Assembly (NCBI GenBank): GCA_010094025.1
Contig: ML991851.1
Span: forward strand, 1 to 64,000
Length of the DNA stretch: 64,000 nt
Origin: Viridothelium virens
Taxonomy: Eukaryota > Ascomycota > Dothideomycetes > Trypetheliales > Trypetheliaceae
Direction: 5' to 3'
In this document: positions 23,715 through 35,072 of the stretch, piece by piece
How positions within the stretch are numbered: position 1 is the first letter of the stretch
How the letters are laid out: each line of letters begins with the position of its first letter
Program-made: the position numbers and the translations under genes
The notes under the pieces: model-generated
What the model was told of the DNA's origin: nothing
Database searches by the model: none
What the model saw: the letters and a program-made list of their open reading frames with translations, nothing else

Positions 23715-24294
23715 TCGCTCTCGGTCAATGCTGGCTGAAGGACGGAGATTGCTAGTTTGACAGGCTTGGACGTATATCGGGTGTTCATGTCGCAAAAAGG
23801 CATATGAGGTGACGTGAGCTAGGCGATTTATTTTGACTCGAACAATAATACAGTACTTGACACACAGTCTCGGGCCATGACAGACTCCTCTCAAACCAGT
23901 CTATGTGTAACTCAAACCGGTTCCGCTTCATGAATTGGGGCGCCGGTCGCACAAAATGGTTGTATATGGAAAGCACGTCAGAGGTCGGTCGAGCCAGGGC
24001 TTTTTCACAAGGGTCAGCGAATGAACGACAGGATCGGGAGTAGAGAAATCGAAGAGATGGCGTTGACCGCCCTGTAGAGCTCTTCTCTACGCTCCCTGAA
24101 CAAATTTTATCGAGGAGTCCTCTGAGCATGTGAGAGCCGAAATATCAGACGCGCCTGGCCCTTGCAGTACAGTCTTCGTGTTCTTGTGTTTGCGGACACA
24201 GACGGAGTCGCCGGTAGACATTCAACCTTCAGTGACGTAAGTGGTGACAGAACGGATTGAACAAGACACCAACAGCTCTCAGTGCTTTTCAAAT
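23715..24294. other. Carboxylesterase-permease spacer
   Basis: About 0.6 kb in tandem orientation. Nothing notable seen. Confidence 0.5.
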
Positions 24295-26698
24295 ATGAGC
24301 GACGAAAAGAGTGAAGTGGGATCGTATGTAATCACTAAGGACGGAGCAGTAGCTTCAATAAGTAAGACAGACGAAGCGCTAAGGGCTGATATGTGATAAG
24401 TTCATTTCCTTGAAGCTTTGACCGCAAACTCCCCCCGCGAGGAGTGAAGAAGTTTCTCCAACGACGACCTCGCTGGACGTTCTATTGTATTCCTTGTCCT
24501 GTAGTGCTGGGCCTCTTGCATAGGGATGGAAAGGCATGGCAGTGTGGCCGACGAGGCGCATCTTGCGTCTCTCGGTGTTACGGGCGAGCTTAAGCGCCAC
24601 TTCTCACCCTTGTCTATGCTGGGGTTAGCTTTTGCAATTCTGAACTCTTGGACTGCTTTAAGTGCCAGTCTATCCCTTGCTTTGCCCAGTGGTGGACCTA
24701 CGTCGGTGATATGGGGCCTCATTACCGCTGGTATCTGCAATCTATGCTTGGCCGCTTCCCTCGCTGAGTACAAACCCCATGACGGAAAGGATGCAATAGG
24801 CATTGGCTGATCGAGTAATCCCCCTAGGTTTCTGAGTGCATATCCTACAGGTAATACAATGTTTTCTTTGCAATGCTCAGCTTTCACGGATCAATCGGAC
24901 TGACGAAAAGTCCGTTCACTTTCCTGCTTTCTTATAGCGCCATCCTGAGCACAACATACTCATAGCCCCCTGTTCGAGAAGTACATTCTGTCTCACTTGA
25001 GAGCCGGACCACCTCCCTGTAATTGGGCTTCCTACATGGAGAGAAAATGGCTTTTACTACCCGTCTGAGCTACATGAACCATAACTTGACCTATGCAGTC
25101 AGCCCTAATTGACATCTTACAGCAAGCGGACAATACTACTGGGCTGCTATTATCAGCCCGGCGAGATGGCGGCCAATCGTGTCTTGGGTAACTGGCTGGA
25201 TCAATGTCAGCGGATGGATTGTAAAGCGAGCCCATTCACTACCTTTGGGGAACGTACTGATTGTGTGTAGGCGCTCGTCGCTTCAGCAGGCCTACTTGCA
25301 AGCCAGCTCATTGTCTACATAATCGCCCTTGAGAATCCAAATTACGAGCCAAAGCCGTGGCACCAGTTCTTAATCTACATTGGGTAAGCTCTTTCGTCTC
25401 TTACTCCTAAGATCCCCTGGTATACTGACGAAATCGGAAGATACAACATTTTTGCCTTTCTCCTGAACGCATTTGGGAACTCTATCCTACCATACGTGAA
25501 TAAGGTAGCCATCACCTGGTCGATTGCCGGCTTCGTGATCATCTCCATCACAGTTCTCGCCTGCTCCTCACCTCATTACGCCTCCGGAGACTTTGTCTTC
25601 CGTGACTTCATCAACAAGACGGGCTGGCCAGACGGCATTGCCTGGCTTCTCGGACTCCTTCAAGGCGGTCTGGGCCTGACAGGCTACGACGCTGTAGTAG
25701 GTCTCTCTTTTTGACCTCCTCTACTCACCAATTAACCCCACGCGATAGGCGCACATGATCGAAGAGATCCCCAACGCCTCCATCGAAGGCCCCAAAATCA
25801 TGATCTACTGCGTGGGCATCGGCACCTTCACCGGCTTCATCTTCCTCACCGTCCTCCTCCTCGTCCCCGGCAACGTCGATGACACCATTTCATCCCCCGC
25901 CGGGCCCCTCGGCCAGATCCTGCAGAACGCGACGAACAGCCACGCGGGGACCATCTGTCTGCAGATCTTCCCGCTCGTGTGTCTGCTGTTCGCCGCAACC
26001 TCCATCATGACGACAAGTAGTCGCATGACGTACGCGTTTGCCCGGGATCGAGGCTTACCGTTTTCGCGCTTCTTCATGCGAATCCATAAGAGGCTTGACG
26101 TGCCGTTGAATGCGCTGTACTTGACGACCGCGTTGGTGGTAATTTTTGGGTGCATCTTTTTAGGATCGACCGCTGCATTTAATGCGATTATTTCGGCGTC
26201 AGTGGTCGCGTTGGGAGTGTCGTACGCTATTCCGATCTCTATCAATGTGGTTCAGGGGCGTCGCAAACTTCCGGAACGATCCTTCAGATTGCCGGAATGG
26301 TTTGCGTGGTTTGCTAATCTTGTGAGGCAAACGTCCTCAATACTTGAATGGTGTGCTGACGTGGATTCAGTTGGGCATTGCATACGTTATCGTGACTACC
26401 GTACTTTTCCTGTTTCCTCCTGACCTTCCCGTGGATGCCTCTAGCATGAATTATTGTGAGTCAGTCGGTTTCCAACGATGATCTCGAGCTAATCTCGAAA
26501 TTAGGCGTCGTTGCCTTTGGGATTGTGCTCATTATTGCGACGATTCAATGGTTTGTGGACGGGCGTAGAAACTTTTCCGGCCCTGTATCGGAAGAAGTTT
26601 TGGAAGCAGCACGAAGTGTTGAGCCTGGCGACACAGCTGTCAATGGGCATATCGTTGCCGATGAGAAAGGTCCTGAAGAGGGGGAGTTGATGAAATAG
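24295..26698 (+). CDS. APC-superfamily amino-acid/choline/GABA-type permease
   Basis: Plasma-membrane transporter of the Hnm1/Uga4-like fungal group; the substrate cannot be read from sequence. Nine exons: 24295-24361, 24524-24767, 24828-24850, 25123-25220, 25271-25383, 25441-25696, 25749-26321, 26371-26455 and 26505-26698. They give 550 residues. Exon 3 is only 23 nt and encodes FLSAYPT, completing AEFLSAYPT-ASGQYYWAA. Family landmarks are GELKRHFSPLSMLGLAFAILNSW at the first helix, GLTGYDAVAHMIEEIPNA, and TTSSRMTYAFARDRGLPFS. About 12 hydrophobic segments are expected. ATG 24526 would start inside the conserved N-terminus; ATG 24295 adds a typical acidic leader through a phase-matched intron. 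Tails are hydrophilic and charged. Confidence 0.88.
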
Positions 26699-27320
26699 AC
26701 CTGGCCGTAGATTCGATTAATGAATGAACATTTTGAAGACGTCTCCAGGATCGCGAAGATCCAGTCGAGCATGCTGCATTCGGCTTTCATGTACCAATTA
26801 GACGTCAAAAAGTTTGATGGCGGCTCTACTAAGTCGAACACCAAGCGGCGGCGAGCTATCTGGCTATAGTACGTGAATCGTGAGTCTCATTTGCAGGTTC
26901 TATACGAGTTGTCGGACATGACAAAGCATGGTAAATACAGGACATCGATGTGCGGTTAGATACATAAAAGATCCTGGGTATATCCGAAGCTACAGAACGC
27001 CACGAGAAATATCCAGAGAATTCTCAATACATGCAAAGGGCATACGCAGGGCATACACGCGTTAGCATTAGGAGGGCTCCGGAGGTAGGAACTTGATGAG
27101 TTCTAATCGAGAAGATGCCAGAAGCTTAAGCTCATCCGCGCCGTTACACCAGCGTTACCAGAACGTAGGCGCTGGATTAGTCTGTTGACTCGTGGCTTTC
27201 ATGATTTTTATGTTCCTAGTCGAACAGTGGCGAGGCCAGTGACTCGCCGATCGAGCAGTAGAGCGCATCATCAGAATGTGTTGGTACATATTTCGGAGAA
27301 AACACCGTATCATCACCCAG
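26699..27320. other. Convergent spacer, permease to Zn2Cys6 gene
   Basis: About 0.6 kb with no gene recognised. Confidence 0.5.
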
Positions 27321-29216
27321 CTATGCTCGAATGAATATGGCTGGAGTTGCATCCTTGTCGTCTTCCTCAAGGTCTTGGATCCTGTCATCCGGAGGAGATA
27401 CATATGCAGGTGCAGTCAGCTCCGTGGTCATCGAGTAGCCCAGCAGGCCATCCGTTCTGGAAATTAGTGGTCGGAGATATCGAGATTCTTTCCCGCGTAT
27501 GCGCGAGAGCTGCTGTAAGATGTTGGATAGATACTGGCGTCCCTGCAGAAAGGTACTTGAAAAGTCACCAGCGGTACATTTGAGTACGTCAGCAAGACAG
27601 CTCGCAACATCTGTGAGCTTTTGCTCCTAAGAAGAGATGAGCATATAGATTTTATGACAAAGGCTGTGTAGCGCTCACCATTCCAATACCGTGCGAATCG
27701 AGAACCTCCCTTCGTGCTCCTGTAGTGATTGAGACTACCTCCTTTGCCAAGTTTATTGGGTACTCCAGACTCATCTCAGGATCTTGCGGTCGCCATACCA
27801 GACCGTTGCTGACACCCATCTGCCACGCAAGAACATGAAGCCATTGCCGAGAGATGTCGATATCCAGTTGCTGGGTTTCAGATATATCTCCGCGTGCTGT
27901 GACACCAGCCGTAGCATCTATTTTGCGTTGAGTCTCCGTTAGCCAATCCGAAGAGCAGATTGAAGCTCTCCGTGTTCCTAGCCAGACGTTGAGAAAGTCA
28001 TCTGTCACAGTGCTGAAAAGTGTCACAAGCGAGACGAAGCCAGAGACAAGGTGTGCTTCCTCCGGGGGATAGACGAGTGGAAGACGGATTGATGGCTGCA
28101 ATCTCGTTCGTCTGCGTCGTTGGATGGCATAGGCTCTAAGACATTCTTAGCTCGGGTCTAGGCAAAGATTTGCATCATATACTTTTCCGTAACAAACAGA
28201 AGCCAGAAGAGCCTTCTCCGCCACTGAGACTGCACAGTTTCCAAAGCAGCCACCTTTGCTTCATTGTCTAGCTCAATAACTTGTGCGAATGAAAGAGCCT
28301 CCTGAAGGTAATACCACGCTTTTTCGGATTTTTCGAGGTTCCCGTAATAACAGAAGAGAAAGAACGATGTCATTACTGTCAGCTCGGTAGGATTTTCCAC
28401 GTATTCGACATTTCGCCGTTCTCGAAGACATTCCTTCGCAAAGACTTCAGCAGCAGCCTCGGAGTTGCCTGGGTTTCCGTTGACAAGGGGGACTTGCGGC
28501 GCAGCTTCCAGTTGGACAATGGTCATTGCTGAAAGTGCACAAAGCAGGAGATATTGTTCTGCAGGAAGTGCCGAATGAGAAGAAAGTATGCCCGACTCTA
28601 TGTAGTATTCCCGATCCAAGACCGGCATGATCGGGTACATGTGCTCGAAGAACAGTCTGACATACGGAATGAAAGATTCGGTGGGGAGACGGACACCGGG
28701 GAAACCACCGAGACCAAAGGATGCCTTTTCAGGTGTCGTAGGATTGGATGTTATCCCTGATAGCCCAAATGATGCAAACTGTGGATATTGTGGGGAGGCT
28801 AAAGGAGTTGAAGTTGTAAGCATCGCGTCCACAGGTGGATAAGCTGCTGCACCCCCCAGTGAGAATAAAGCCACATCGGGCGAAACAATCTCATCTCCTT
28901 CTGCTATCATAGTAGGAGACGAGTCTCCTGAGCCCCAATTCCATTCATGAATTCCGTCAAAGCTACCCGTGGGACTCGATAACGATTCGTCAATCTCCCT
29001 CAGAGCATGAAGCACCCTTGCGCTCCGTAGACCCTTGGGGCCTTTCTTCTTGGGGGCCTGGAGGTAGGCACATCGAAGTGCAGTTTTTCGACATGGTCCG
29101 CATGGATCGAGACCATCACAGCGTACCTTTCGTTTCCGACAACAATCACATGCACGACGAACACCTTTCGGTGTACGCTCTGGTGGAGAGGGTGCAGAAT
29201 TTGGCGGAGAGGGCAT
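27321..29216 (-). CDS. Zn2Cys6 fungal transcription factor
   Basis: Three exons, 29216-28183, 28135-27679 and 27626-27321, give 598 residues. The binuclear zinc cluster starts near residue 21: VRRACDCCRKRKVRCDG.. with C-X2-C-X6-C-X5-C-X2-C-X6-C spacing. It is followed by the basic linker PKKKGPKGLRSARVLHAL, typical of the fungal sugar-regulator-like subgroup (MAL/AmyR-type DNA-binding domains). The central homology region includes RLFFEHMYPIMPVLDREYY and QWRRRLFWLLFVTEKAYAIQRRR, the last part created by the first splice. The C-terminus ends in an acidic patch (DLEEDDKD). ATG 29216 is the first ATG of the frame; the upstream GTG is not needed. It converges with the permease and may regulate it or the esterase (inference from position only). 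Confidence 0.85.
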
Positions 29217-30685
29217 TGTCGTTTTCTTCTTGACCTCCCGTTTTTTTCGTCTGGGTCGAATTAACAGTTGAATGCTTGAGATCACTCGGACTGGATGTGG
29301 CGAGATTCTCTCAGATCCTTGTCCACATAGATATCATCCTCCCAACGAATCCATTTGATCCTGGGCGTCACAATCCTGGCCTGAGGGTTTCTTTCCCTCG
29401 AATGTTCAGACAAAGTGCAGCGGTTTCTCTTTACGGTCTTCGGAGAAAGCGGCGGGAGCCCAACGTCTCATGGGTTCCGTCGCGGAAGGGCTGTCTGATT
29501 CTGCAAGCACGAGCCTTGTTGGGCATCTGGTTTGCAAATCAAGCTGGGCTGGCTAGAGGCTTTTAGATCATAGCGGCGACGCCATCGCGGGGAACCATGC
29601 AGGAGATCTCAGCTGGCCCGGCCTACGTAAAGACATGATGGTGAGATCGTGTGCTTGATTCGGCCATTCTGCTCAAGCTCTCGTGGCTTTGCAGCCTTGC
29701 TGCTAGAGGGCGTCAGCATAGCGGTTGTTCAACTGTTCCACAGGAGCCTGTTCATTTTGAGTCGCACGACTAGAGTAGTGGGGTTGGGAACCTCCAACGG
29801 TCATGTACCTGCAGAATGGAAGGAGATTGTGGAACTCTTCACCATCAAATTCCTTCTCGCTGATTATATCCGTCAAACCTTGAATTCCGATTAGTCACAT
29901 AAATATGCTCATAAGGGGTTAGATGCGTAAATTAGCTCAGAATGACACCTCCATCAAAGGGTCCGGTAAAGGCAGATGTCCGAACCCACTACAGAGTAGA
30001 GTACGTGAGTACTTAAGCCGCGACCATTAGGGGCGACCTCTTATTGGGATTTAGCAGTACCAGCTTGATTAAGGACTTCTCAAATGTGATGAGCTTGAAA
30101 AACGAGAGGCAATCGTAGCTAAGGTATATCTGAGGCATTTAACTTTGAAGCCTATCACTGTCTCTAGGCTTTTGTGACCTTCGAAAGATGTTTGCATGAC
30201 ATCATCTGGTCCTTGTTGCGAACGGTCTAAAAGAAAATGGTGCGAAGAATATGATACTGCCAAGTGGCGGCTGGTATCTGAAGAGTTCTCTCACCATTCT
30301 TCTTCTTGTCTAGTCATCTGCACACTTCGAGCTTCACGTTCTCGCAGATGAGATGATGAAGTAGTTCCTGGATGCAGACAGGTTGAGTGAGCCTGAACAT
30401 AGAATATCGTAGTCGTCATGTTGGAGATGTTGCAAGGCTTAGCGAGGTCTTTGCAGTGCCAGGTGGAGAATCAAAAAAGGAATGACTGGGGATTTGAAAG
30501 GCTAATTGCAAGCAACTCCAGCGAAGTATATCCGGATCAGATTGCTGTGAGCCTGCACCTCAACACTACATTTGTATACTGCGGATTATGACAGCACTGG
30601 CAATTACCACGGCACCTACCCAAAAGCACACGGAATGCTCATACGTACGCTAGACAAAATACCCAATCCCACCTCATTTCATATA
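29217..30685. other. Intergenic region of about 1.5 kb
   Basis: Short open frames only (for example 29649-29894 on the plus strand) with no supporting signals. Confidence 0.45.
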
Positions 30686-32257
30686 TTACCCGGCGCCTGA
30701 CCCACTCCCCGCACTCGCCGGCCCTCTGTCCTTTTCCTTCTCAATATCTACCGCGGAGCTGACCTCCACAAAGTCTTCCAGCTCCTCACTCACAGTCTTC
30801 AGCTTCTCCTTGACGCTCGCTACGCCTTCAAACCCGACAATATGCCGTGCCGGAGGGTTATCGTGTCCACCAATCGCCGCCAGCGCGTGTACTGTCTCCG
30901 AAACTAGTCCTTGCATCATCTGCTGAGTCAGTGGTGCCCGTAGTGTACGCACTTCCGGCGAAGACAGCTGATCACCCATCGTCGGTTCAGGCGTACCCTC
31001 GAGCTTGTCTAAGAGCGAGGATATGATTTCGCGAGAAAGTGGAGCAGGGTTGGCGTCTGGAGTATAAGCCAAGTGAGGTGGGGCGGAGTGGATGGGAGAG
31101 GTAAGGATGGGGATTTCCATGGTGGGTTGGATGATCGTCATTTTGATGTTGAACGGAGCGATCTCGTAGGCAAGGCTGTCGCAGTAGCCTTCAATCGCCC
31201 ATTGGGAGGCGCAGTACATGCCAAGACCTGGTGTACCCAGATGACCTGCTGTAGAATGTTGTTAGTGTGCAGTTGATTGGAACGACAAGAAGTGGCTGTA
31301 CTGATGGCTGTAAGAAGCAATATGTGGCCTTGCTTCCGTGCTCTGAATGTGGGTAGCACGGCCTTGATGATATTGACTGGTCCGAAGAAGTTGGTCTCGA
31401 ACTGATCGCGTACGAGGCCTTGAGTTCGGGGACTCTGGGACAGCTCTTCGATCGAACCAACAACGGCTGGAGTGTTGTAAGTAAAGATAAGTCTGATCGT
31501 ACCGGAGAATTGTACCTGTCAACATACCTTCAGTCGTACAACAGAACAATATGTCTATTCTGCCAAAGACCTCGACAGCCTCTGCAACAGCAGCTTGACA
31601 CTGTCCCATATTCCTGCCACAAAGTTCAGCATTAGCCAACCCACTCTCATATTCCCTACGATCCCTTCTCGCCTGGCAACACCCATCCTCTTACGCAAAA
31701 ACCGCAACCAAAGAGAAGAAAAACCCACCCTACCTAACATCCAACCCAACAACCCTCCACCGTCCCTTCCAATCTCCTCTCCTCCCCACCTCCTCCATAA
31801 ACCTCCTCAACTCACCCCCCGCCTCATCCCTCTCCCCTCCCCCACCATCACCAAGCCCCTGCCCCTGACCCTGCCCCTGCGTCCCCCCATTATTCCTCCC
31901 TCCACCCTTCCCTCCACTCCCACCCGCACTCCCCCTCTGATGCTGCCCCCGTCCCTGCCGTTCCTGGCTCTGGCTCTCGCGCTCCCGCTGCACCCGCCAA
32001 TGCTGCTTCGCCAGCTCCCCCGGTATCACGCCCGCGAGCACGTAGTCGCCGTGGGCGAGCAGCAGACGAGACAGACCGATAGCGATGGGTGAGGCGCCGG
32101 ATGTGAGGAGCCAGACGCGCGGCGCGTTGGACGGAGGGAAGGACGGGGTGCGCAGGGATTTGGAGGTCGAGGCGGAGGTCGAGGAGGCGGCGGCGGCGGC
32201 GGCAGCGGTGGAGGAGCTGGGCGCCGCGGCGTCGCCGGATGGTGGTGCGGCCGTCAT
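30686..32257 (-). CDS. Divergent short-chain dehydrogenase-like protein lacking the catalytic Lys
   Basis: Exons 32257-31734, 31613-31528, 31466-31302 and 31248-30686 give 445 residues. A Rossmann start (PRVWLLTSGASPIAIG) follows an Ala/Ser-rich leader. After the first helix comes a glycine/glutamine-rich insert of about 70 residues (roughly 95-160). The fold then resumes with VEVFGRIDILFCCTTE and FFGPVNIIKAVLPTFRARKQG, then GHILLLTAIT and the active-site region GLGMYCASQWAIEGYCDSL. Tyr270 is present but the family lysine of YxxxK is Gln274, and the NNAG motif reads CCTT. It may be non-catalytic or use a changed mechanism. The insert lies on a strongly C-rich plus strand (about 31800-32000). 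Confidence 0.75.
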
Positions 32258-33131
32258 GCTTGGTGGATGAGAGGGTTGGGTTGTGTCGGTGGTGGCACAG
32301 AGGGATGTAGGAGTAAAGAGGGAGCGTGGGAGGAAGAAGACGTGGAAGATTGGTGCGGATTTGGTGCAGGATGGCGATTGTCCCCGCGGGGCTGGGGATG
32401 AGAGGAGAGGGTGGTCTTAGAAGCGTGGTGTTGGCCGCTTGTTGAGGCGTTGCGAGTGCATTGCGTGATTGAGAGCGATAAAGAAGATCTGATGGCCTAA
32501 TCCGCTCGATTTGCTGCTATGAGCTGCGAAGCGATCTGGGTTCGTTAGAGTTTGATGTGCAAGTGTTGTGGCAAGGGAAGGAAACTCGGTGACGTTGGCA
32601 GCTGCAAATGGCGTCAGTTGTCAGAATTCGATCTTCACGATGTGCACAACATCTAACGTTCGTTTCATGCAATGCAGATCGGAATTGAGTAAGAAATAGG
32701 GTTATGCAAGTCAGTCAAGCCTCAGCTTTCAGTGTGTCTTGTGCCGTGCATGCGCAGGTCGAACAGTTTCTGTGGCACAGCAAAATCGGTGCAGAGGCAT
32801 TCGGTCACGACAAGAAAATTAAGCGACAGGCACATAATCAGATATGCAGTACTCGAATAGACAGTATAATTGAGTGGGTAAATCTGGTATTCCAAGTAAT
32901 CTATCAACGGCCTACATGCGTTTTCCCAGATGAGTAGACCAGCTCTCTCCTTTAGTCCATTTTGTCCAGTCTCAGCAGTCTTGCCCTCCACGTCGAAGCC
33001 CACTCAAGAGTACAGTTTCCTGTGTTATGAAGAGAGCGGCGTGGTAGAGAAACCGACCAATAATCCTGATAGTCTCTTGCCCAAATTGTATGTGAAAAGG
33101 GTATGAGAAGGGAAAGGGGAGAGAGCTAGAA
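32258..33131. other. Intergenic, upstream of the SDR-like gene
   Basis: About 0.9 kb. Nothing recognised. Confidence 0.5.
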
Positions 33132-35072
33132 CTACAGATGGAGGTCATTCCACCCTCCAACCCACTCAAGGTCGCCAATTTCGCCCTCGTGCTTCCTGCG
33201 CCGAGGTGACGTAGTCTTCGCGGGGCTCTTACGGCGCCAGTCCTTATTCAAACTCCAGTCCAGCGTCCCCTTGCGCTGATCCATAACTCCATTGTCATTC
33301 CCGTCATCGTGAAGAAGTCCTTTGCCTATCCCAAACCCAAAGCTGGGTTTCCAATTTCGTGCGTTCGTTCTGCTCCTCTTTGCTTCTGGAAGAGGACTGC
33401 CGGGAGTATTGCCACGCCTGCGATCACCTAAAGCGGCCCATTTGTCCATGATTGAGCGCTTTGATGGAGGTGAATAGCGAGGGGTACTTCCTTCATAGTG
33501 CTCATCAAACACAAATCCCGTGTGCTCACTCTTGTATCCTTCAGAGGGACGCCAGGATGGAGGACTCCTGTTGCGGCTGTTGTGCACAGTAGATGGATTT
33601 TTCACTTCGCTAAGACCGCCACGAGGGGTAGACCGACCGGTGCTCTCACTCGTAATGCTAAGTTTTCTAACGTGGCTCATGACCCGGCTCTTAAGAGAGC
33701 TCTCAAGCGCCATTTCTTGTTCTTCTTCCTCCTCATCATAAAGATCACTCCAACTCTTCGAGACCATTGCCTTGTCATTCCCAAAAACAGACGATATTGC
33801 TCCGAAAGATCTGTTTGGTAGTGAACCAGAGATGGGGACCGGTTTTGATCGATTAAACTCCAGCGGCTGCTGCTGAGGAACAGGGGTTGGCACATCAACT
33901 GACTTGAGAGACACGCCTAAGCCCGAGTCAACAATAGAAGCAATGGACGCAGAGTCGGGTTTCAAAGACGAAAAGTCGCTGCTTGGACGGTCTGATTCGG
34001 GGAAAAGGTCTTCGGTGTAGCCCTCAGAATCCTCAATGACAGAAAGCGCACGAGCTGGTTTCTGTGGGCTCAATCTCAAAGCTTGTGCCCAAGGGAAGGC
34101 GCCGCTTGGGTCAAGGCTTGGACTCGAGATTGACGGAGTACGCAAGGGTTCTCTGTTAGCAGTGGCTGGAATGACTTCGCGGCCATCGGTGCAAAATTCA
34201 TCCAAGGATTCATCATCAGTCGTGAAGCTGACAACACGCCTAATAGCGTGCCGGACTGCAGCGAGGGATCGACTTGCTGGGTCGATGGCTAAGCAATGCA
34301 CAAGCACTTCAAAGGTGTCTTGGGACATGTTGGGGAAAACATCGAAGAGCGATTGCTTATCTGTCGCGAAGTCGGCGTAGAGAGGATCCGAGGTTGTAGG
34401 TCTGGCAAAGGGATTGCGAGAGAATAAGATATTCAGCAGACAAATACCGATTGCCCAAATGTCTGCTTTTGCAGGTGAATATCCACTGCTTGAGGCCTCA
34501 TGCTGCTCAGGAGCCATGTAGCGATCACTGCCGACAGCAGACTCATAAGACCATTCCTCGCTGGTCGCAAGTCCGAAGTCACCCAATTTCATGGATCCTG
34601 ATTGGGTGAGAAGAATGTTCTCTGGCTTGATGTCACGATGATAGACGCCCTTGCTGTGCATGTATTCAATAGCGTCAACAAGTTGCAACATAAAGTCCCG
34701 TACATGCTCTGTTTCCAGGGGACCACGACCAAGGCGAATAGCTTCATAAAGATCGCCATTCGGACAAAACTCCAGAACAAGGTAATAGTGACTATCGGTC
34801 TCGAAGTGGTGAATGAGATTGACAATGTTGAAGTGGCTACCAATGCGGGTGTGGACGGCAAGTTCCTCAGAACGATCATCCACAGCGATACCATTCGGAC
34901 ATCCATTGGCAGCCGAAGGTTTGGTTAGACACTTGACAGCAACAGTTTCACCAGTAAGGTGGTCCTTGGCCACGAAAACCATCCCAAAGGAGCCATGGTT
35001 GAGAGGGGAAATGGTCTCGAACCGTCCATCAAGCATCACACCTTCCGTGAAGTGATTCCTCATGCACTCCAT
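33132..35072 (-). CDS. KSP1: Ser/Thr protein kinase, Ksp1/Ran1-like
   Basis: Single exon, 646 residues. The kinase domain spans about residues 16-290: glycine loop NHGSFGMVF, Lys47 in VAVK, HRDIKPEN at 145-152, DFGLA at 165-169, and APEQ. All catalytic residues are present. The roughly 350-residue C-terminal part is Ser/Pro-rich, with an acidic run (DEEEEEQEM) and basic patches, and is likely disordered. Ksp1 of budding yeast acts in TORC1 and filamentous-growth signalling, and fission yeast Ran1/Pat1 restrains meiosis; which applies here is unknown. ATG 35072 is the first of two nearby in-frame ATGs. A very long gene-free leader region lies upstream. Confidence 0.85.
   Translation of the reverse strand: MECMRNHFTEGVMLDGRFETISPLNHGSFGMVFVAKDHLTGETVAVKCLTKPSAANGCPNGIAVDDRSEELAVHTRIGSHFNIVNLIHHFETDSHYYLVLEFCPNGDLYEAIRLGRGPLETEHVRDFMLQLVDAIEYMHSKGVYHRDIKPENILLTQSGSMKLGDFGLATSEEWSYESAVGSDRYMAPEQHEASSSGYSPAKADIWAIGICLLNILFSRNPFARPTTSDPLYADFATDKQSLFDVFPNMSQDTFEVLVHCLAIDPASRSLAAVRHAIRRVVSFTTDDESLDEFCTDGREVIPATANREPLRTPSISSPSLDPSGAFPWAQALRLSPQKPARALSVIEDSEGYTEDLFPESDRPSSDFSSLKPDSASIASIVDSGLGVSLKSVDVPTPVPQQQPLEFNRSKPVPISGSLPNRSFGAISSVFGNDKAMVSKSWSDLYDEEEEEQEMALESSLKSRVMSHVRKLSITSESTGRSTPRGGLSEVKNPSTVHNSRNRSPPSWRPSEGYKSEHTGFVFDEHYEGSTPRYSPPSKRSIMDKWAALGDRRRGNTPGSPLPEAKRSRTNARNWKPSFGFGIGKGLLHDDGNDNGVMDQRKGTLDWSLNKDWRRKSPAKTTSPRRRKHEGEIGDLEWVGGWNDLHL

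Noticed and set aside
22881-24129. Minus-strand open frames of 114-174 codons opposite and beyond the carboxylesterase
   Set aside because: Overlap well-supported exons antisense, with no motifs.
31595-32092. 165-codon proline-rich plus-strand frame
   Set aside because: Antisense to the glycine-rich insert and first intron of the SDR-like gene; low complexity only.
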